Shown: one piece after another, positions 35,377 through 46,713 of the stretch
Layout: each line of letters begins with the position of its first letter
Numbering within the stretch: the stretch's first letter is position 1
DNA from: Zygnema cylindricum
Taxonomy: Eukaryota; Streptophyta; Zygnematophyceae; Zygnematales; Zygnemataceae
Length of the DNA stretch: 64,000 bases
Assembly: GCA_037447655.1 (NCBI GenBank)
Contig: JBBHKE010001197.1
Span: forward strand, 171,501-235,500
Direction of reading: 5' to 3'
Notes under the pieces: generated by a model
Told to the model about the DNA's origin: nothing
The model's database searches: none
What the model saw: the letters and a program-made list of their open reading frames with translations, nothing else
Position numbers and translations under genes: made by a program

Positions 35377-36824
35377 AATTCCAACTGAATTTTAGTGCTT
35401 CTTAAATTGCATATCGAATTCTTTAAGCGCTTCCAAGTTCATGGCGCATTATCTAACATATTAAAGGAGATAAAGAGCTCTTTACAGGATTATATCATTG
35501 TTGGAAGAAATAGTCTGTTTGATCTTTCAATTTTCACAATCTGCGAGAAAATCAATCACACAGAGAAACATGATGTTTTGCAATAGATGGTTTATTGGCA
35601 TATTGACTTTGTGAACAACCTGATTGTATATGTGATAGGTTTTGCTGTCAATTTTCCGCGGCCATCTCCACCTTCCTCGCCATCCAAAGGTAGTTCTCTA
35701 GCCCTTGATGGCTGTCCAGTCAAAAGTATCGGAACTTAGCCCCTTAAAACCTTCTTATATTCAAAAATATAGAAACACTCATTCTTTATTGTGATATTTC
35801 CTGTTAAGGGATCACTTTATGCCTGAAACGTTGCACATATATCGTCTAATTAAGAGATTGATTGTTCTTCTAAAGAACACTTATTGGAAGGTGCCCGGTT
35901 CAAGAATACAAGCATGATGACCTTCCTTTGTAGTACATATAAAACGTCAGATTTGATAAGATTTTGACTTGTAATTTGAAGACACAGATTTAATATCCTA
36001 AACATCTCAACACTCTACCTAAACAGGCACCATTGCAAGGGATAATCTAAGGAGGAATAAAATTTAAGAAGGTGAAAGTAAAAATGAGAGTTAAAAGAAT
36101 ACACTACCTAAAAAAGTAAGAATTTACTCATATCACTACACGAAGAATGTTAATAGGCGCATTCGTCAATTTTGGACAATGGCTAACATTTCCCAAAAGT
36201 TTGAGGTCGCATTCTTTTTTGCGGAACAAAAATAACGTAACGGGAAACCCGTGATTCAATTTTTCCTATTTTGGTATGTTTTCAAAAGTACAAATAGATT
36301 GTACCGTTGTACTGCATCAATAGTCCTAATGAAATCTCTCGATTCATTTTGATCAAACAACAGATTAAAAAGAACCAGGAGGCATCTTGGAATTTTTTAT
36401 TCAACTTTTTCTTGTAAAAAAAATATTTCCAAACTCCTTTTTTAATATTTAGGGTAACCATTTTTAAGTCATAAACAGTTTTTTATATTTTCCTTACTGA
36501 ATGAAACAGAATCCTAAGTTTGTGATGTTACTGCGAATAGGTGACTTTGGTATAACATTAGTAACCGATGTTGTTTTCGATGTTATATCCCTGAGGAGCA
36601 GTTGACCTAATACATGCTGAAATTCCAAGTCTAGTGAACGCTATTTCCGCACTGAGTAAAACTACATTATGCGTAATGTGCTGACATATGTAAGGTTATG
36701 GAATGGTGTGTCTTAAATCATGCAGACAAACTATTACCCGTTTATGCAATACCTATTACTGTTGCGGGATCTATGCTTCTCATTTTTCTTGCAGCAATCG
36801 CAGCTTATTTGTGCGTTTTCAAAA
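34708..36824 (+). CDS. RLK exons 7-10: juxtamembrane ectodomain and membrane helix
   Basis: Exon 7 (34708-34748) joins exon 6 in phase across the copia insertion ([13 protein letters not shown]), which shows that both flanks of H2 are one gene. Exon 8 starts at 34998 ([18 protein letters not shown]) and runs into an AT microsatellite, so its donor is uncertain. Exon 9 (35639-35689) is a short Pro/Ser stalk ([12 protein letters not shown]). Exon 10 (36726-36824) encodes the hydrophobic helix ([20 protein letters not shown]) and the first basic cytosolic residues. Phase agrees from exon 9 through 10 to 11. Confidence 0.7.
35067..35373. repeat. long AT microsatellite
   Basis: About 300 bases of (TA)n with scattered G and C interruptions, directly downstream of RLK exon 8 coding sequence. 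All open frames inside are artefacts of Ile/Tyr repeats. It could extrude as a cruciform and may hide or supply the exon 8 splice donor. Confidence 0.95.
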
Positions 36825-37864
36825 GTGAGATTCCGTTCACCCATCTAAAACTTTATGTATTTAAAAAGCTGGAACTTCTGCCACCCATATGACTTTGCCA
36901 GTTTATACGAAGGAAATACAAATTTGGTGTGGTGATAGAGGACAATGTAAAGAAATTCTGTACGAAATTTAAGATTTTTTTCCGAAAATATACGAAGCTC
37001 AAACCTTTTTAGCTCCCATGATTGAATGTTCCAAAAAGTTGAATATCGAATACCAAAAAGTACTTAAATTTCTGTGTAATCCAAACTTGAAATAATATAA
37101 ACAGGTACTCAATAGTGCAAAAAAAGCAAATTATGGATTAAACTACACAAGAAAAAAGTCAAACAAATTCAGTCCGTTTTCTTACACGTTTTCAAATTTT
37201 TCCCATTCTTACTTCTGAAGTTATAGTGGAGTCAGTGTTCCGTTTTGGATGTATTTTCCTAAGTTTTATGGTTTTTTATGTCCACGATCATACGAATTCA
37301 AAACTTATAGCTGGTTGTTGTCTGAACCAGTCGAACTGTTAAAAAGTTAACATAGTTAGTTTGTTTGATACAAGAATGTTTAGATTCAGTACAAAATTGA
37401 TGCAAAGAAAAACATCATTTGTCTCCGTGTCTTATCGGGATGGTCATGGGGACATTCTTATAATTTGAAATGGAAATGGATAGAAATAGTTTTTGTGAGT
37501 TTTCATCACACAAAGTTAAATTTGTAAATTGTCAAATCCTCCAAGATTGTTGCCTTAAAGGGGATGATCTTTTGAGAGACGTGGATTGATGATTAGGTAT
37601 CTAAATTCATTTTTGTTTCCCATGTTTTCTTATTACTTCTAAGATAATTGAAAATAAAGTAAATTGTTGCGTAGAATTCTTGAAGGTTTGCATTTTTCAC
37701 AATATAAAAAAATGACCGTTCCACCTTCAATAGCCGGTGTATAATTTTATCAAAACTATAGAAAGGAAAAATATGACAGAAAAAAGGGGTCACTGATAAG
37801 AACCTATTATCCATAAATGAAAAAAATAATTATCTCAATCATATATGTGATATTCTTTTTGCAG

Positions 37865-40800
37865 AAAAAAAAGAGCATTTTATTACCAGGAAACTTAACA
37901 AACATACCGTAAATTTTTTACCTATGCAAGTAATCATTGAGGCCACTGAAAATTTCAGTGAGAGCAACGCACTAGGAGCTGGAGGCTTTGGGACACTTTA
38001 TAAAGGAGTATCAAAGAATGGAGAACTATGGGCAGTGAAGCAGGCAAATAATGCTTCAGTAGAAAGCTTGGAACAATTCAAGAATGAGGTTTGTTAAAGT
38101 TAGCCATTAGAATGTAACGATTTGAAAATGATGATTGAGAGTTGGTAAAGGTTGCTTCATTGTCTCATCAAATCGAAACATATTTTTATGAAGATATCTT
38201 GTAAATCGGTTTACTCTGGAATCTCTCAAATTGTCCTTTCACCTTGAGAAACGTACCTAAGACTTATCTTGAATTTTCTGTTGTATTAGCAGAAAACAGG
38301 AAACAAAATTTCTTCTCATTGCATGTAACGTGCTTTATTGTCAAACGAGTACACCATTTCAAAATTATGTTGACTTATTATGTTTTGAGCTCTTCTATCT
38401 ATTTTAGTAGAGCAATGAGAAATGATTCTTCGATATTTTTACCAAACTCCTTTGTTGAATCGAAAATGGGAAAAAGGACAATAACTGTTTTGAAGGCATT
38501 AAATTAATCGTTTCACCCATTTCTGAACCTTTTTGTGGACACTAAAATTTATGCAGGTAGAAATCATATCGAGAATGAACCACAAGAATCTTGTTAAGCT
38601 ATTTGGGTTTTGTCACACTGACACCGAGAAGATAATGGTTTACGAATTTATTGAAAATGGGACACTCAAATCAGCCCTTAAACGAGGAGAAGGTAGGGCT
38701 TCATATTGTTTGATTTTTCTCTCTTTCTATCTGCACCTTCCTACCCGCTTCTTCCTTTTCCATATCCTTCCCTCCTCTCCACTACCACGCTTCTTCGGAT
38801 TTCATCTCTCTCTCTCACCCTTGTCCCCTACCCTTGGAAACCCTCTACTTCCCTCTCTTCTATGCATGCATGTCCATCCTCCATTTCGTCCGTCTTGCGT
38901 TCCATCTTTCTTCCCATCTTAGCCTTTGTAATTTTGGTATCATTGCAATTTTGATAGTCTCACTATCAAAAATTTGCGTTCAAAGTAGTTTAATGCCTAA
39001 GGATGCTTCCCACAAACAACTTCCCTAAATATTGTTTCTCGGTTTCGTGACAGACGTGGAAGGTATTTTAAGGTTGAAGTTAAATATTTCCATTTCTGAT
39101 AACTTGATAATGTTCCTAAAAAAATCCGAAAAACAGGCGTGGTATTCTTCCGGGATCTGAACATATTTCCCTCGAGATTCTCAACGAATATTAGGACTTT
39201 AGAGTTTTGATTCCTCGACAACACTTTTGGTGTTGTATTGCAACTTGACATGCCTTTTTTTTATGAAGAGAGAGAGAGTGGGAGAGAGAAGGAGAGAGGG
39301 AGAGGGAGGGCAGTGTGAGGGCAAGGGTGTGGGTAAGGGCGAGGTGGGGAGATGTAAGGAACGGCCGGGAGAGAAAAAGAGTGGGGGAGAGCTCGGGAGA
39401 GAGGGAGAGTGAGAATGACAGTGAGAGATAAGGAGAAACAGGGAAAGAGAAAAGAGGAAAAAAGTAGAGATAGAGAGGGACTGACAGAGTGAGGGGGAGA
39501 GGGGGAGAACGAGAAGGGGAGAGAGAGAGAGAGATAGAGAGAGGAAGAGGGAGAGGGATAGGGAGAAAGAGGGAGGGGGAGAGAGGGAGGGAGAGGAAGA
39601 AGGAGAGGGATAGGGAGGGGGGGGGAGGGAGAGGGAGAGGTTGAGGGAGATGGAGAGAGAGGGGGAGAGGGAGAGGGAGAGGGATAAAGGGAGAAGAAAT
39701 GAAGATGCTTATTTTTTGTTTTCTGCTAAAACAGCCACAATTCAACCTGTTTTGACATTTGAACGAGTAGATATTGGTCTTGGAGAGAGGGAGAGAAGGA
39801 GAAAAGTAGGGTGAGAGAGAGGAAGAGCGAGAGGGAGAGAGAAAGAGAGGAAATTGAAATTTTTCCTTTTTGGAACTCTTCCAAAACAGGCACAATTCAA
39901 CCTGTTTTGACCTTTGAACAACGAGTGGATATTGCTCTTGGAGCTGCCGAAGGATTGCGATATCTTCACACGCAGGCAAAACCGACTATTATACATCGCG
40001 ATGTTAAGGCAGACAATATCCTTTTGGACGCAAATATGCAGGTAAAATACAGGCCATTCATTAAAATTGGAGCAACTATTAAATTTATTGTTCTTTGTAT
40101 TTAGGCACTTCTCCAAATTTTGTCCTATACAGATGTTTCTTGCAGGTCTCCGTGAAGTTTAATTTGCAAATCACTTTTTTTCAATGTTTAAAGTAAGTTT
40201 CAACAAGTCAATGTTCCGTGTGACGCTGGTCTTGTATTGTTTCAATTGAACTGGTTCAGTAATGCAAATTGCAGTTCACCAAACTTCACTAAATCTACCA
40301 GAATAAAACTTTATGTTGGGCTGCTTGATTGTGCAAGCTGTACTGTTTTTGTATTCATTTATCTCTTTAATTCGTCCATCTTGTACCTGACCTGAAAGGG
40401 AATTCTGAATTATAATGCCCGTTGTGTTCCAATGCTAATTAAATTCAGACTGTTTTCCACTTTTGTAGGCCAAAGTTTGTGATTTCGGTCTTCTAAAGGA
40501 CAATGAAGACAAAGAGGAATTAGCGAAGAGAACTGATGTCGCCGGAACTTATGGTTACATGGATCCGGAGTATTACTCTACTTACCGCGTCACGGCAAAA
40601 AGTGACGTTTATAGGTGAGATCAACTTTTCCATTTTTCCTAGAGCACGTTTTTTTTTTTTTTCCAGAAGTTGCATATATGTCTGTGCATGGAAACACAAT
40701 TAAGTTGAATTCTCCACACAAAAGGCAGTTACATTTTTGCTGTTAATAAGGAACCCGCTGATTTCTATCGTACTTTTCATTGCTTTTGATTTATTTTCAA

Positions 40801-41794
40801 GAGTGCTGGTCGAAACAGTATTGGCTAACCTACGAGTTCTTGAGAATTAACAGATGTAAACTTTGTGGCGTTTCTATTTGTAGTTTTGGAGTTGTAATCT
40901 TAGAACTCATTACTGGTCGGGAGGCAATTCTTGAGGAAATATCAGGGGACGGTGTTCGCGAAAGGATTTCCTTAGCAAGTTGGGTATGTATCCGATGTTT
41001 CTCCCTTTTGTTTGGCATCGGCCACATTTACAGACATGTAAAAATTGTGCATGTATATGTGCATAAATAACTATATCCTTCTGTCCTTATATCCTTATGA
41101 CACCCTACCTTGCAGTAACCTGAGTTGATCCCCTGGTATAGTTACCTTATTATACCCTAAGAAATTCATGAATATTGAATAGCTCAAAGTGTAATGACCT
41201 TGAAAAATTATTCTAAAATTTTCGGTTATTGACTAATTCCTAGTATTTGACCTCTTATTATGCTCTTCTAAATTTTGGTTTATTTAATATATCAAACAGA
41301 AAAATTATCTCGCTCAATACCTTGTTCCATACTCATCATTTTTTGTCCCTACCGTTTTGATAACATTTCAATCGATTAATGATTATTATTGGTTACCCAT
41401 ACAGGCGTTGAAAATGATGCGGTCGACTTTGGGACTTTCCGTTATTGTGGATCCGAGTTTGGACTCCAACTACTCTTTGGATGACATGAACATCCTGGCG
41501 AGTGTCACGGCATCCTGTCTTCAAAAAGTTCCTATGTATCGGCCAGAAATGGCTGTCGTGGCGAGCCATTTGCGTCTACTTAAGACAAAATTGAAGAATA
41601 AAGACTCGCAAGTCATGGAAAACAACGGATTGATACTTCTTCCTAGTGAAGAAGTTGTTGAAGAAGAAGGTCCTACACATTTAATTCTTAGAACTTACAC
41701 TTCTTCTAGAAACACGTCTGGTTATAGTCGTTCTTTCAGCAACGGTTCCTTCTTCAGGCCTGTTCAGAAAGAAAGTGTTTTGCTGCCACGGTAA
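37865..41794 (+). CDS. RLK exons 11-16: Ser/Thr kinase domain
   Basis: Exon 11 (37865-38088): basic juxtamembrane segment, glycine loop [11 protein letters not shown] and the ATP-binding Lys in WAVKQ. Exon 12 (38557-38692): the helix-C region and LVKLFGFC. Exon 13 (39890-40041): catalytic loop HRDVKADN. Exon 14 (40469-40614): DFG and the activation segment [11 protein letters not shown]. Exon 15 (40884-40983): [17 protein letters not shown]. Exon 16 (41405-41794): lower lobe with the conserved Arg in YRPEM and a Ser/Thr-rich tail ending TAA at 41792-41794. All residues needed for catalysis are present, so this half looks functional. The HRD Arg suggests activation-loop control. Confidence 0.85.
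38700..38900. repeat. CT-rich tract in an RLK intron
   Basis: Pyrimidine-rich sequence just downstream of the exon 12 donor. The same intron later carries a purine-rich tract (39265-39860) that could pair with it in the transcript. Confidence 0.7.
39265..39860. repeat. GA-rich tract with a partial duplicate of exon 13
   Basis: Purine-rich GAGAGGGAGAG sequence fills 39265-39705 and 39781-39852. Between them, 39728-39786 repeats the acceptor and first about 50 bases of exon 13 (39883-39943), with a few substitutions and a 3-base loss. The duplicate breaks off at CTTGGAG, where GAGAGG sequence takes over. Confidence 0.85.
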
Positions 41795-43335
41795 AAGTTT
41801 TTAATGCCATTATTGTTTGGATTCATTCAGACAACCCAATTTTGTTTTGCTTCCCTGTTTATAGCTCTTGGAAACACCATCCCCCCAACTTTGCAACGCC
41901 TTCAAATTGCGATATTTATCTAACGAAAATGTCGTCCAGTCTTTAACTAAAAATCCATGATTAAAAAATTTGTAGTCGTTCCACTCCTGTTTTCTTTTTT
42001 GACCCTAGTCCTTTTTCTTCATGAGGTCCCTAGTAGTCTATCCCCATATAGAACTACTTGCCATGCTTTACCACCTAAAATAAAGAAAAACGCTGACACG
42101 TTTTTATTTTTTTTAGAAAACAAACACCAATAACTTAATCATAATATGCCAGTTTGAAGGCGGATCTTAATAAACAAACCATATGGAATAAGATTTCTCA
42201 CCGACTTTTCTTGTGTGGTACTTTTAAATTTCCTTGATTTTAAATATTTATGTACTTAAAGACAACGAGGAGATGTGTTGGCGTTTGGTTATTGTTCAAA
42301 GCTGTCATAAAACTTTAGCCGATGCAAAAAAAGGGGAAATTAAAAAGTTAGATAAATCTTAAATTTGGGTTAAATTAAAAATGAGATGTCATGAGCGATA
42401 TCAAACCCTAACTAATAAAACCCGAATTAGGTATTATATATAATATAAAAGGAGATCTAACCAAAATTTTGAAGTATGAGGAAGAATTGGTAGTCAAAAT
42501 CTTAATGGGACGACTCAAAATAAAGCTAAAATTGGATGATATAGCCTAGTGTTTGTTGTTTTATCCATCTCCCCTAATATCTGTTTCTATGTTTCAGTAA
42601 TTTTTAGTCTTTTTTTACAAAAGTATTAATTTGCTTAAAAGTAGCTTTTTTTTGAAAGGTCCTCGTTATTGTCATTTTTCCAGTATTATTAGGACATAAC
42701 TTCACTTAACCTTTTTGGAAAGGAGTGTGACCGTCCTTCCTGTTGATTTTATGCGATCTCGGGCGATACCTTTGGTATGGATGAACCTACACGATCTTTT
42801 TTTGTGACGTCATGGATTCACACGTGCAAAATTTGACAAACGTTTCCATGACAAAAAGTACAAAGAATATGACAAAAGAAATGCGGCCGTTTGTGGCTGA
42901 AACGGAACACGTGGTAGCATGTGATAAGACCATTCAAAAAAGATATTTCACAGCACAGTGAACAACACGGAGATATAAAAATGCATCAAGGCATCAGAGA
43001 TAGGTATCTCACACAGACATTATAATTTATAAAATTTAAGGAATTTAGATATGACATTTATTTTGGGCCTTTTGTCCCTAGAGATAGATAGCATACGAAA
43101 TAGGAGGAAAGTTTAACTTTTATAAAAGTACAAAGTTTAAGGAACATTTGTATTTTGAGGATCCTGTTTATTAATGAAATCAAGCTGTCTAAACCTACCT
43201 CATCTAATTGACCTATCTATGCATTCTCCCTTCTTTGATCTACCATTGTAGATTATTTAAATTCCACTTTGTTGTGTATATCTGTAACGTGACTACCTTA
43301 GCTTGTGGCCACATGCTAAGGTGATTGTTAGATTT
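41795..43335. other. 3' flank of the RLK; no gene seen
   Basis: AT-rich, with candidate polyadenylation words such as AATAAA near 42080. No open frame or repeat of note was recognised. Confidence 0.5.
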
Positions 43336-43339
43336 TAAA

Positions 43340-43489
43340 ATGTTAGATTTCTTAGAAATTTGGGATTCGGCATGACCCAGACTTGGGATAATTGAGCCGG
43401 CCATGGCTTGAACATGGGACCTTCACTGTAGCTGTGAACCCACTACCACTATGCCTGTGAACCCACTACCACTATGTCATCAGGTCGAT
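43340..43489 (-). mobile_element. possible tRNA-derived SINE head
   Basis: On the minus strand an AGTGGTAGTGGG block (box-A-like, present twice through a 24-base duplication at 43434-43480) is followed about 35 bases later by a perfect T-arm. CCATG, loop TTCAAGC, CATGG pair over five bases and carry a box-B-like core. No poly-A tail or target duplication was found, so this could be a decayed tRNA-like sequence. Confidence 0.4.
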
Positions 43490-43902
43490 GTAGAGACAAG
43501 CGGGTTCGTACTAATTTATTTCAGGTTGCTTCAAGTATGATGTTACCATATTCTTCCCCGTATTTTTTTATTGACGTCCGTTTGTACAAAAGTCTGATCC
43601 CACGATGTGACAGTGGTCACATAAAATTGTCGATACTCGATATTGCCCAAAGAACCACATCTCTATACAAATTATAGAGCTTTGGTCGTCCATTTGGAAA
43701 CATTTAAATAGGCCGACTTTCTGTTTGTTTACGTCCTTGAACGGCGTGTCACTCGACCGACGTCACCAAACAGGTAACTTTGTTCCTCTGGCGACCTCAG
43801 CAATAGGGTAGCTTTCAAAGTACACCCTCGGCAATCGTTATTAACCGTCATATATTGGCTACTCGATCCCTATCAATGAATATAGATAAAGTCGCCACCT
43901 GC

Positions 43903-44472
43903 TTTTACGATTCATTGAAAGAATCGTACGCACGCGGAATCAGTTTGATTTCGCAAAAAAACAACTGTACTTTCTTGAATATACCAAAAGTACAATTACG
44001 TGAAAGTTCTATAGGTTTCGCGAAATGAATTTTTCGTTTCGTTTCGCGTCTAGAATTTTCGTACGTCTAGTTTAGTACGATAGTACTTCTAGATTTGTCT
44101 AGTACTTTCGTCTTAGCTTGTCGTTTTGCTATGTTTCAGCCCTTAGTGAAATTTAGAGTATTCTAGCTTAATCTGCGGATAGGTGGCAGATTTTTGGAGG
44201 CTTCTTGGCGGCGCATGCTCACACGTGTCACGCCATGGCTGGTATTGTATTTAAAGGACACCATGACTGTGTGTGAATCAATCAATGAGGAATTGGAGGA
44301 TTATATGGAGTAATAGAAGAGATAGAGAAGAAATTGTAATTTTAGTTTTATATTAATGTGAGAATTTTTATGAAATGACTCTTCAATGTTGATTTAATGT
44401 TTTATAATCTGAATGCTTCTGCTGCTATAAGTGTTTGTAAGTGAGCTCAGAGTTTTATTATCCATCCTTTCA
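43903..44472 (+). repeat. 5' LTR of copia C
   Basis: It starts TTTTACGATTC (TG in the 3' copy) and ends CCTTTCA. It carries a G-box ACACGTGTCA (44221-44230) and a weak TATTTAAA (44250-44258). Confidence 0.95.
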
Positions 44473-44474
44473 TT

Positions 44475-44486
44475 TGGTATCGGAGC
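44475..44486 (+). other. primer-binding site of C, 3' end of initiator tRNA-Met
   Basis: TGGTATCGGAGC, two bases after the LTR, matches the classical plant copia primer site TGGTATCAGAGC except for one base. This is priming from the tRNA 3' end, unlike the family-H elements. Confidence 0.9.
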
Positions 44487-44664
44487 AAGTAGAGCTCCAT
44501 TGCAGTGTATGGGTGGAAGGAGCAAAAAGAAGTCCCCTTTCACTCCCTCCTCTTCAGCTACCCCTGTTTCTAATTTTTGGGAAAATTTGCCGACTCCCGA
44601 GGATCCTCCTTAAGAAGAGAAAGAGTTCAGTTTTACCGGAGCCGCATTTGAGTCATCATTCCCC

Positions 44665-45651
44665 ATGGATTCGGTTGACCAAAATAGAGGTGTCGGTGGC
44701 TCGATGTCCGAAATTCAAATGCGAGAATATTTGGAGAATTTCATGCGTCGGATTGATGAGAAATTCTCGGCCGTGGATAGGAGGTTCGATGAATTAACTC
44801 ATGGTGATCCGGATCCCGATCCGGATGGAGGAGATTCCGATGATAGTGATGAGGAGGCAAAGAAAGTGAAAGATAAGAGGGGGAAACTTAAGCTTGATGA
44901 TGATTCCGATTTAGAAGAAGATAGTCAAGGAGGAGTGGAAATGTTTCAGATGCCCGGAAAGACCGTCGTATTCAATGGATCGAATTACCCTTCGTGGAAG
45001 AAATGTATTCGAGCTCAATTGATTTTGAGAGGCCTTTGGAAGGTCGTCAATGGAGAAGAGAAAATGCCGGTTGGAGATGCGAAGACTCGTCGGTTGTGGA
45101 AGCGAAAGAATCTTGCGGCCATCACCGGATTAATGCAAACTTGTTCGGTGTCCGTGCATGATCATTTCCTCACGCATAGCACCGCACACGGATGTTGGAA
45201 GGCGTTAGAATCCCAATTTGAGAGGGGAATCCAAAACAAGGGCCAATATATGTTTTCCGATTTCATGCAATTCAAGATGAAATCCAATGAATCTTTTGAC
45301 GATGCGGTGAAGAGATTCAATATTATTGTGGAGCAACTTCTCAACAATGGGAGAGTGATCACGGAGGAGGACAAAGTAACCGGATTTTTGAATGCATTAC
45401 CGGATAAGTGGATCCATCTCAAGGAGATTTTACTTGCGAGGGAAAATAACACCTACGAGTTTATTGTGAATTATTTAAAGATGGCGGAGAGTAATCGTGT
45501 TAGCTCTTCAAAGGGCTCTTTGGACACGGGATCCTTGAATGTGACTTCTCCCGAATTCGCGGACTTACATTATTTCCGTGGAAGAGGGGGTGGAAAAGGA
45601 GGAGGTTCGAGAGGTCGTGGAAAATGGCTTGATAGGGGCGGAAATTCTTGA
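44665..45651 (+). CDS. copia C gag (first part)
   Basis: Starts MDSVDQNRGVGG. It has an acidic stretch (DPDPDGGDSDDSDEEA, residues about 49-65), then the copia gag core (FNGSNYPSWKKCIRAQL near residue 108, WKALESQFERG, FNIIVEQLLNNG), and ends in a Gly/Arg-rich run. It would form the virus-like particle shell. The frame closes at TGA 45649-45651, probably a mutated Arg codon, since gag continues in the same frame with zinc knuckles. Confidence 0.85.
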   Translation: MDSVDQNRGVGGSMSEIQMREYLENFMRRIDEKFSAVDRRFDELTHGDPDPDPDGGDSDDSDEEAKKVKDKRGKLKLDDDSDLEEDSQGGVEMFQMPGKTVVFNGSNYPSWKKCIRAQLILRGLWKVVNGEEKMPVGDAKTRRLWKRKNLAAITGLMQTCSVSVHDHFLTHSTAHGCWKALESQFERGIQNKGQYMFSDFMQFKMKSNESFDDAVKRFNIIVEQLLNNGRVITEEDKVTGFLNALPDKWIHLKEILLARENNTYEFIVNYLKMAESNRVSSSKGSLDTGSLNVTSPEFADLHYFRGRGGGKGGGSRGRGKWLDRGGNS

Positions 45652-46713
45652 CCTCGGTCCGCACAAAATGATAGTAGCAACGTCTTGTGTTTCCGTTGCA
45701 ACCGGCCCGGTCAATTTTCGGCTTCTTTTCCGGAAAAGGAGAAATAATGCTTCAATTGTGGGAAACTAGGCCATACGAGCCAGCAATGCTGCTCTAAATT
45801 TAGTAGCGAAGGAGTAAGAGGCGGTCGCAGTTTTAGAGGTCGCGGTCGCGGACGTGATAGTGGTCGTGGTTGTGGACGCTATGGCGGTCATGGCGGAAGC
45901 CATGTAAATTTTGTTGACTCGGGAAATTTTGAAGGAGGCGAAGGTGGACAAACGTTCACTTGTCTTCACTTCTCTATTGATTCATTAAGTGAACCAAGTG
46001 ACGCACGCGAAAAGGAGTGGATAATTGACACGGGAGCGTCTCACCACGTGTGTAGGGACGCTACATTGTTTGACGACATGCGTTCACTTACCGTACCAAA
46101 ATTAATTACGGTCGCAAGTGGACAAACGATTACGGTTGGTAAAGTGGGTACCGTTCGATTGTATTTACCTACATGGGATCGTTTTGGAAATGAAACTATT
46201 TCGGAGGCGCGTCTATTGAATGTCCTATATATTCCGGATGGTTCAGTGAATCTATTAAGCGTACCTCAAATTCAGCGTGCCGGTGGAAGCGTAGTCGCTA
46301 GAGGTGATTCGGCGATTTGCATATATCGCGCCGACGGCAAATTAATCGGCGAAGGCGAAGTCACCAATTCGATGCATAGTCGACTTTTATGGAGGCGACC
46401 AAGGAAGAATGCTTCTTCTACGGGCATTCTAAATCAAATCTCGGAATTAAAAGGAGATTTAACGTTATGGCACCATCGGATGTGTCATACATCCGAAGGA
46501 AATTTGAGGAAAATGATAAAAACGACATGTGTGAGAGGATTAGATCTTGCTACCGGCGAAAAAGTAAATGGGTGTGATGGATGTAGTCAAGGACGACAAA
46601 TTCGGAAATCACATCCTACGAAAGATGTGAAATTTCAGGCTCAACATCCTTTGGAGCTTGTCCACGTCGATCTATGTGGACAAATTAAGCCGGAGAGCCT
46701 CGGAGGAAACTGA
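45652..46713 (+). pseudogene. copia C zinc knuckles, RGG region, protease and pre-integrase
   Basis: Two zinc-knuckle units follow the first stop: CFRC..(decayed) near 45690 and CFNCGKLGHTSQQC near 45750-45790, with a TAA between them at 45747-45749. An RGG-type run (FRGRGRGRDSGRG) lies at 45830-45900. Protease: EWIIDTGASHHVC at 46015-46056, active Asp in DTG. Pre-integrase: LWHHRMCH and CDGCSQGR near 46470-46600. The frame closes at TGA 46711-46713 at the start of integrase. RGG runs typically bind RNA. Confidence 0.85.

Larger units (their letters stand above)
24531..41794 (+). pseudogene. LRR receptor-like serine/threonine kinase gene (possible pseudogene)
   Basis: A plasma-membrane receptor kinase gene assembled by eye from about 16 exons, roughly 1,100 codons. 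The order is signal peptide, about 20 extracellular LRRs, a Pro-rich stalk, one membrane helix and a cytosolic Ser/Thr kinase. Exon borders fit GT-AG rules and codon phase throughout, except where noted. Exons: 24531-26011, 26199-26318, 26728-26799, 27247-27312, 27637-27705, 27931-28023, 34708-34748, 34998-about 35050, 35639-35689, 36726-36824, 37865-38088, 38557-38692, 39890-40041, 40469-40614, 40884-40983, 41405-41794. Copia H2 lies in the intron after exon 6. Two lesions, an in-frame TAA at 27293 and a CT donor at 27706, suggest decay or unusual splicing. The ligand is unknown. Confidence 0.8.

Noticed and set aside
34991-35405. Open frames of Ile/Tyr repeats
   Set aside because: They translate an AT microsatellite on both strands; only the first codons after 34998 look like real exon sequence.
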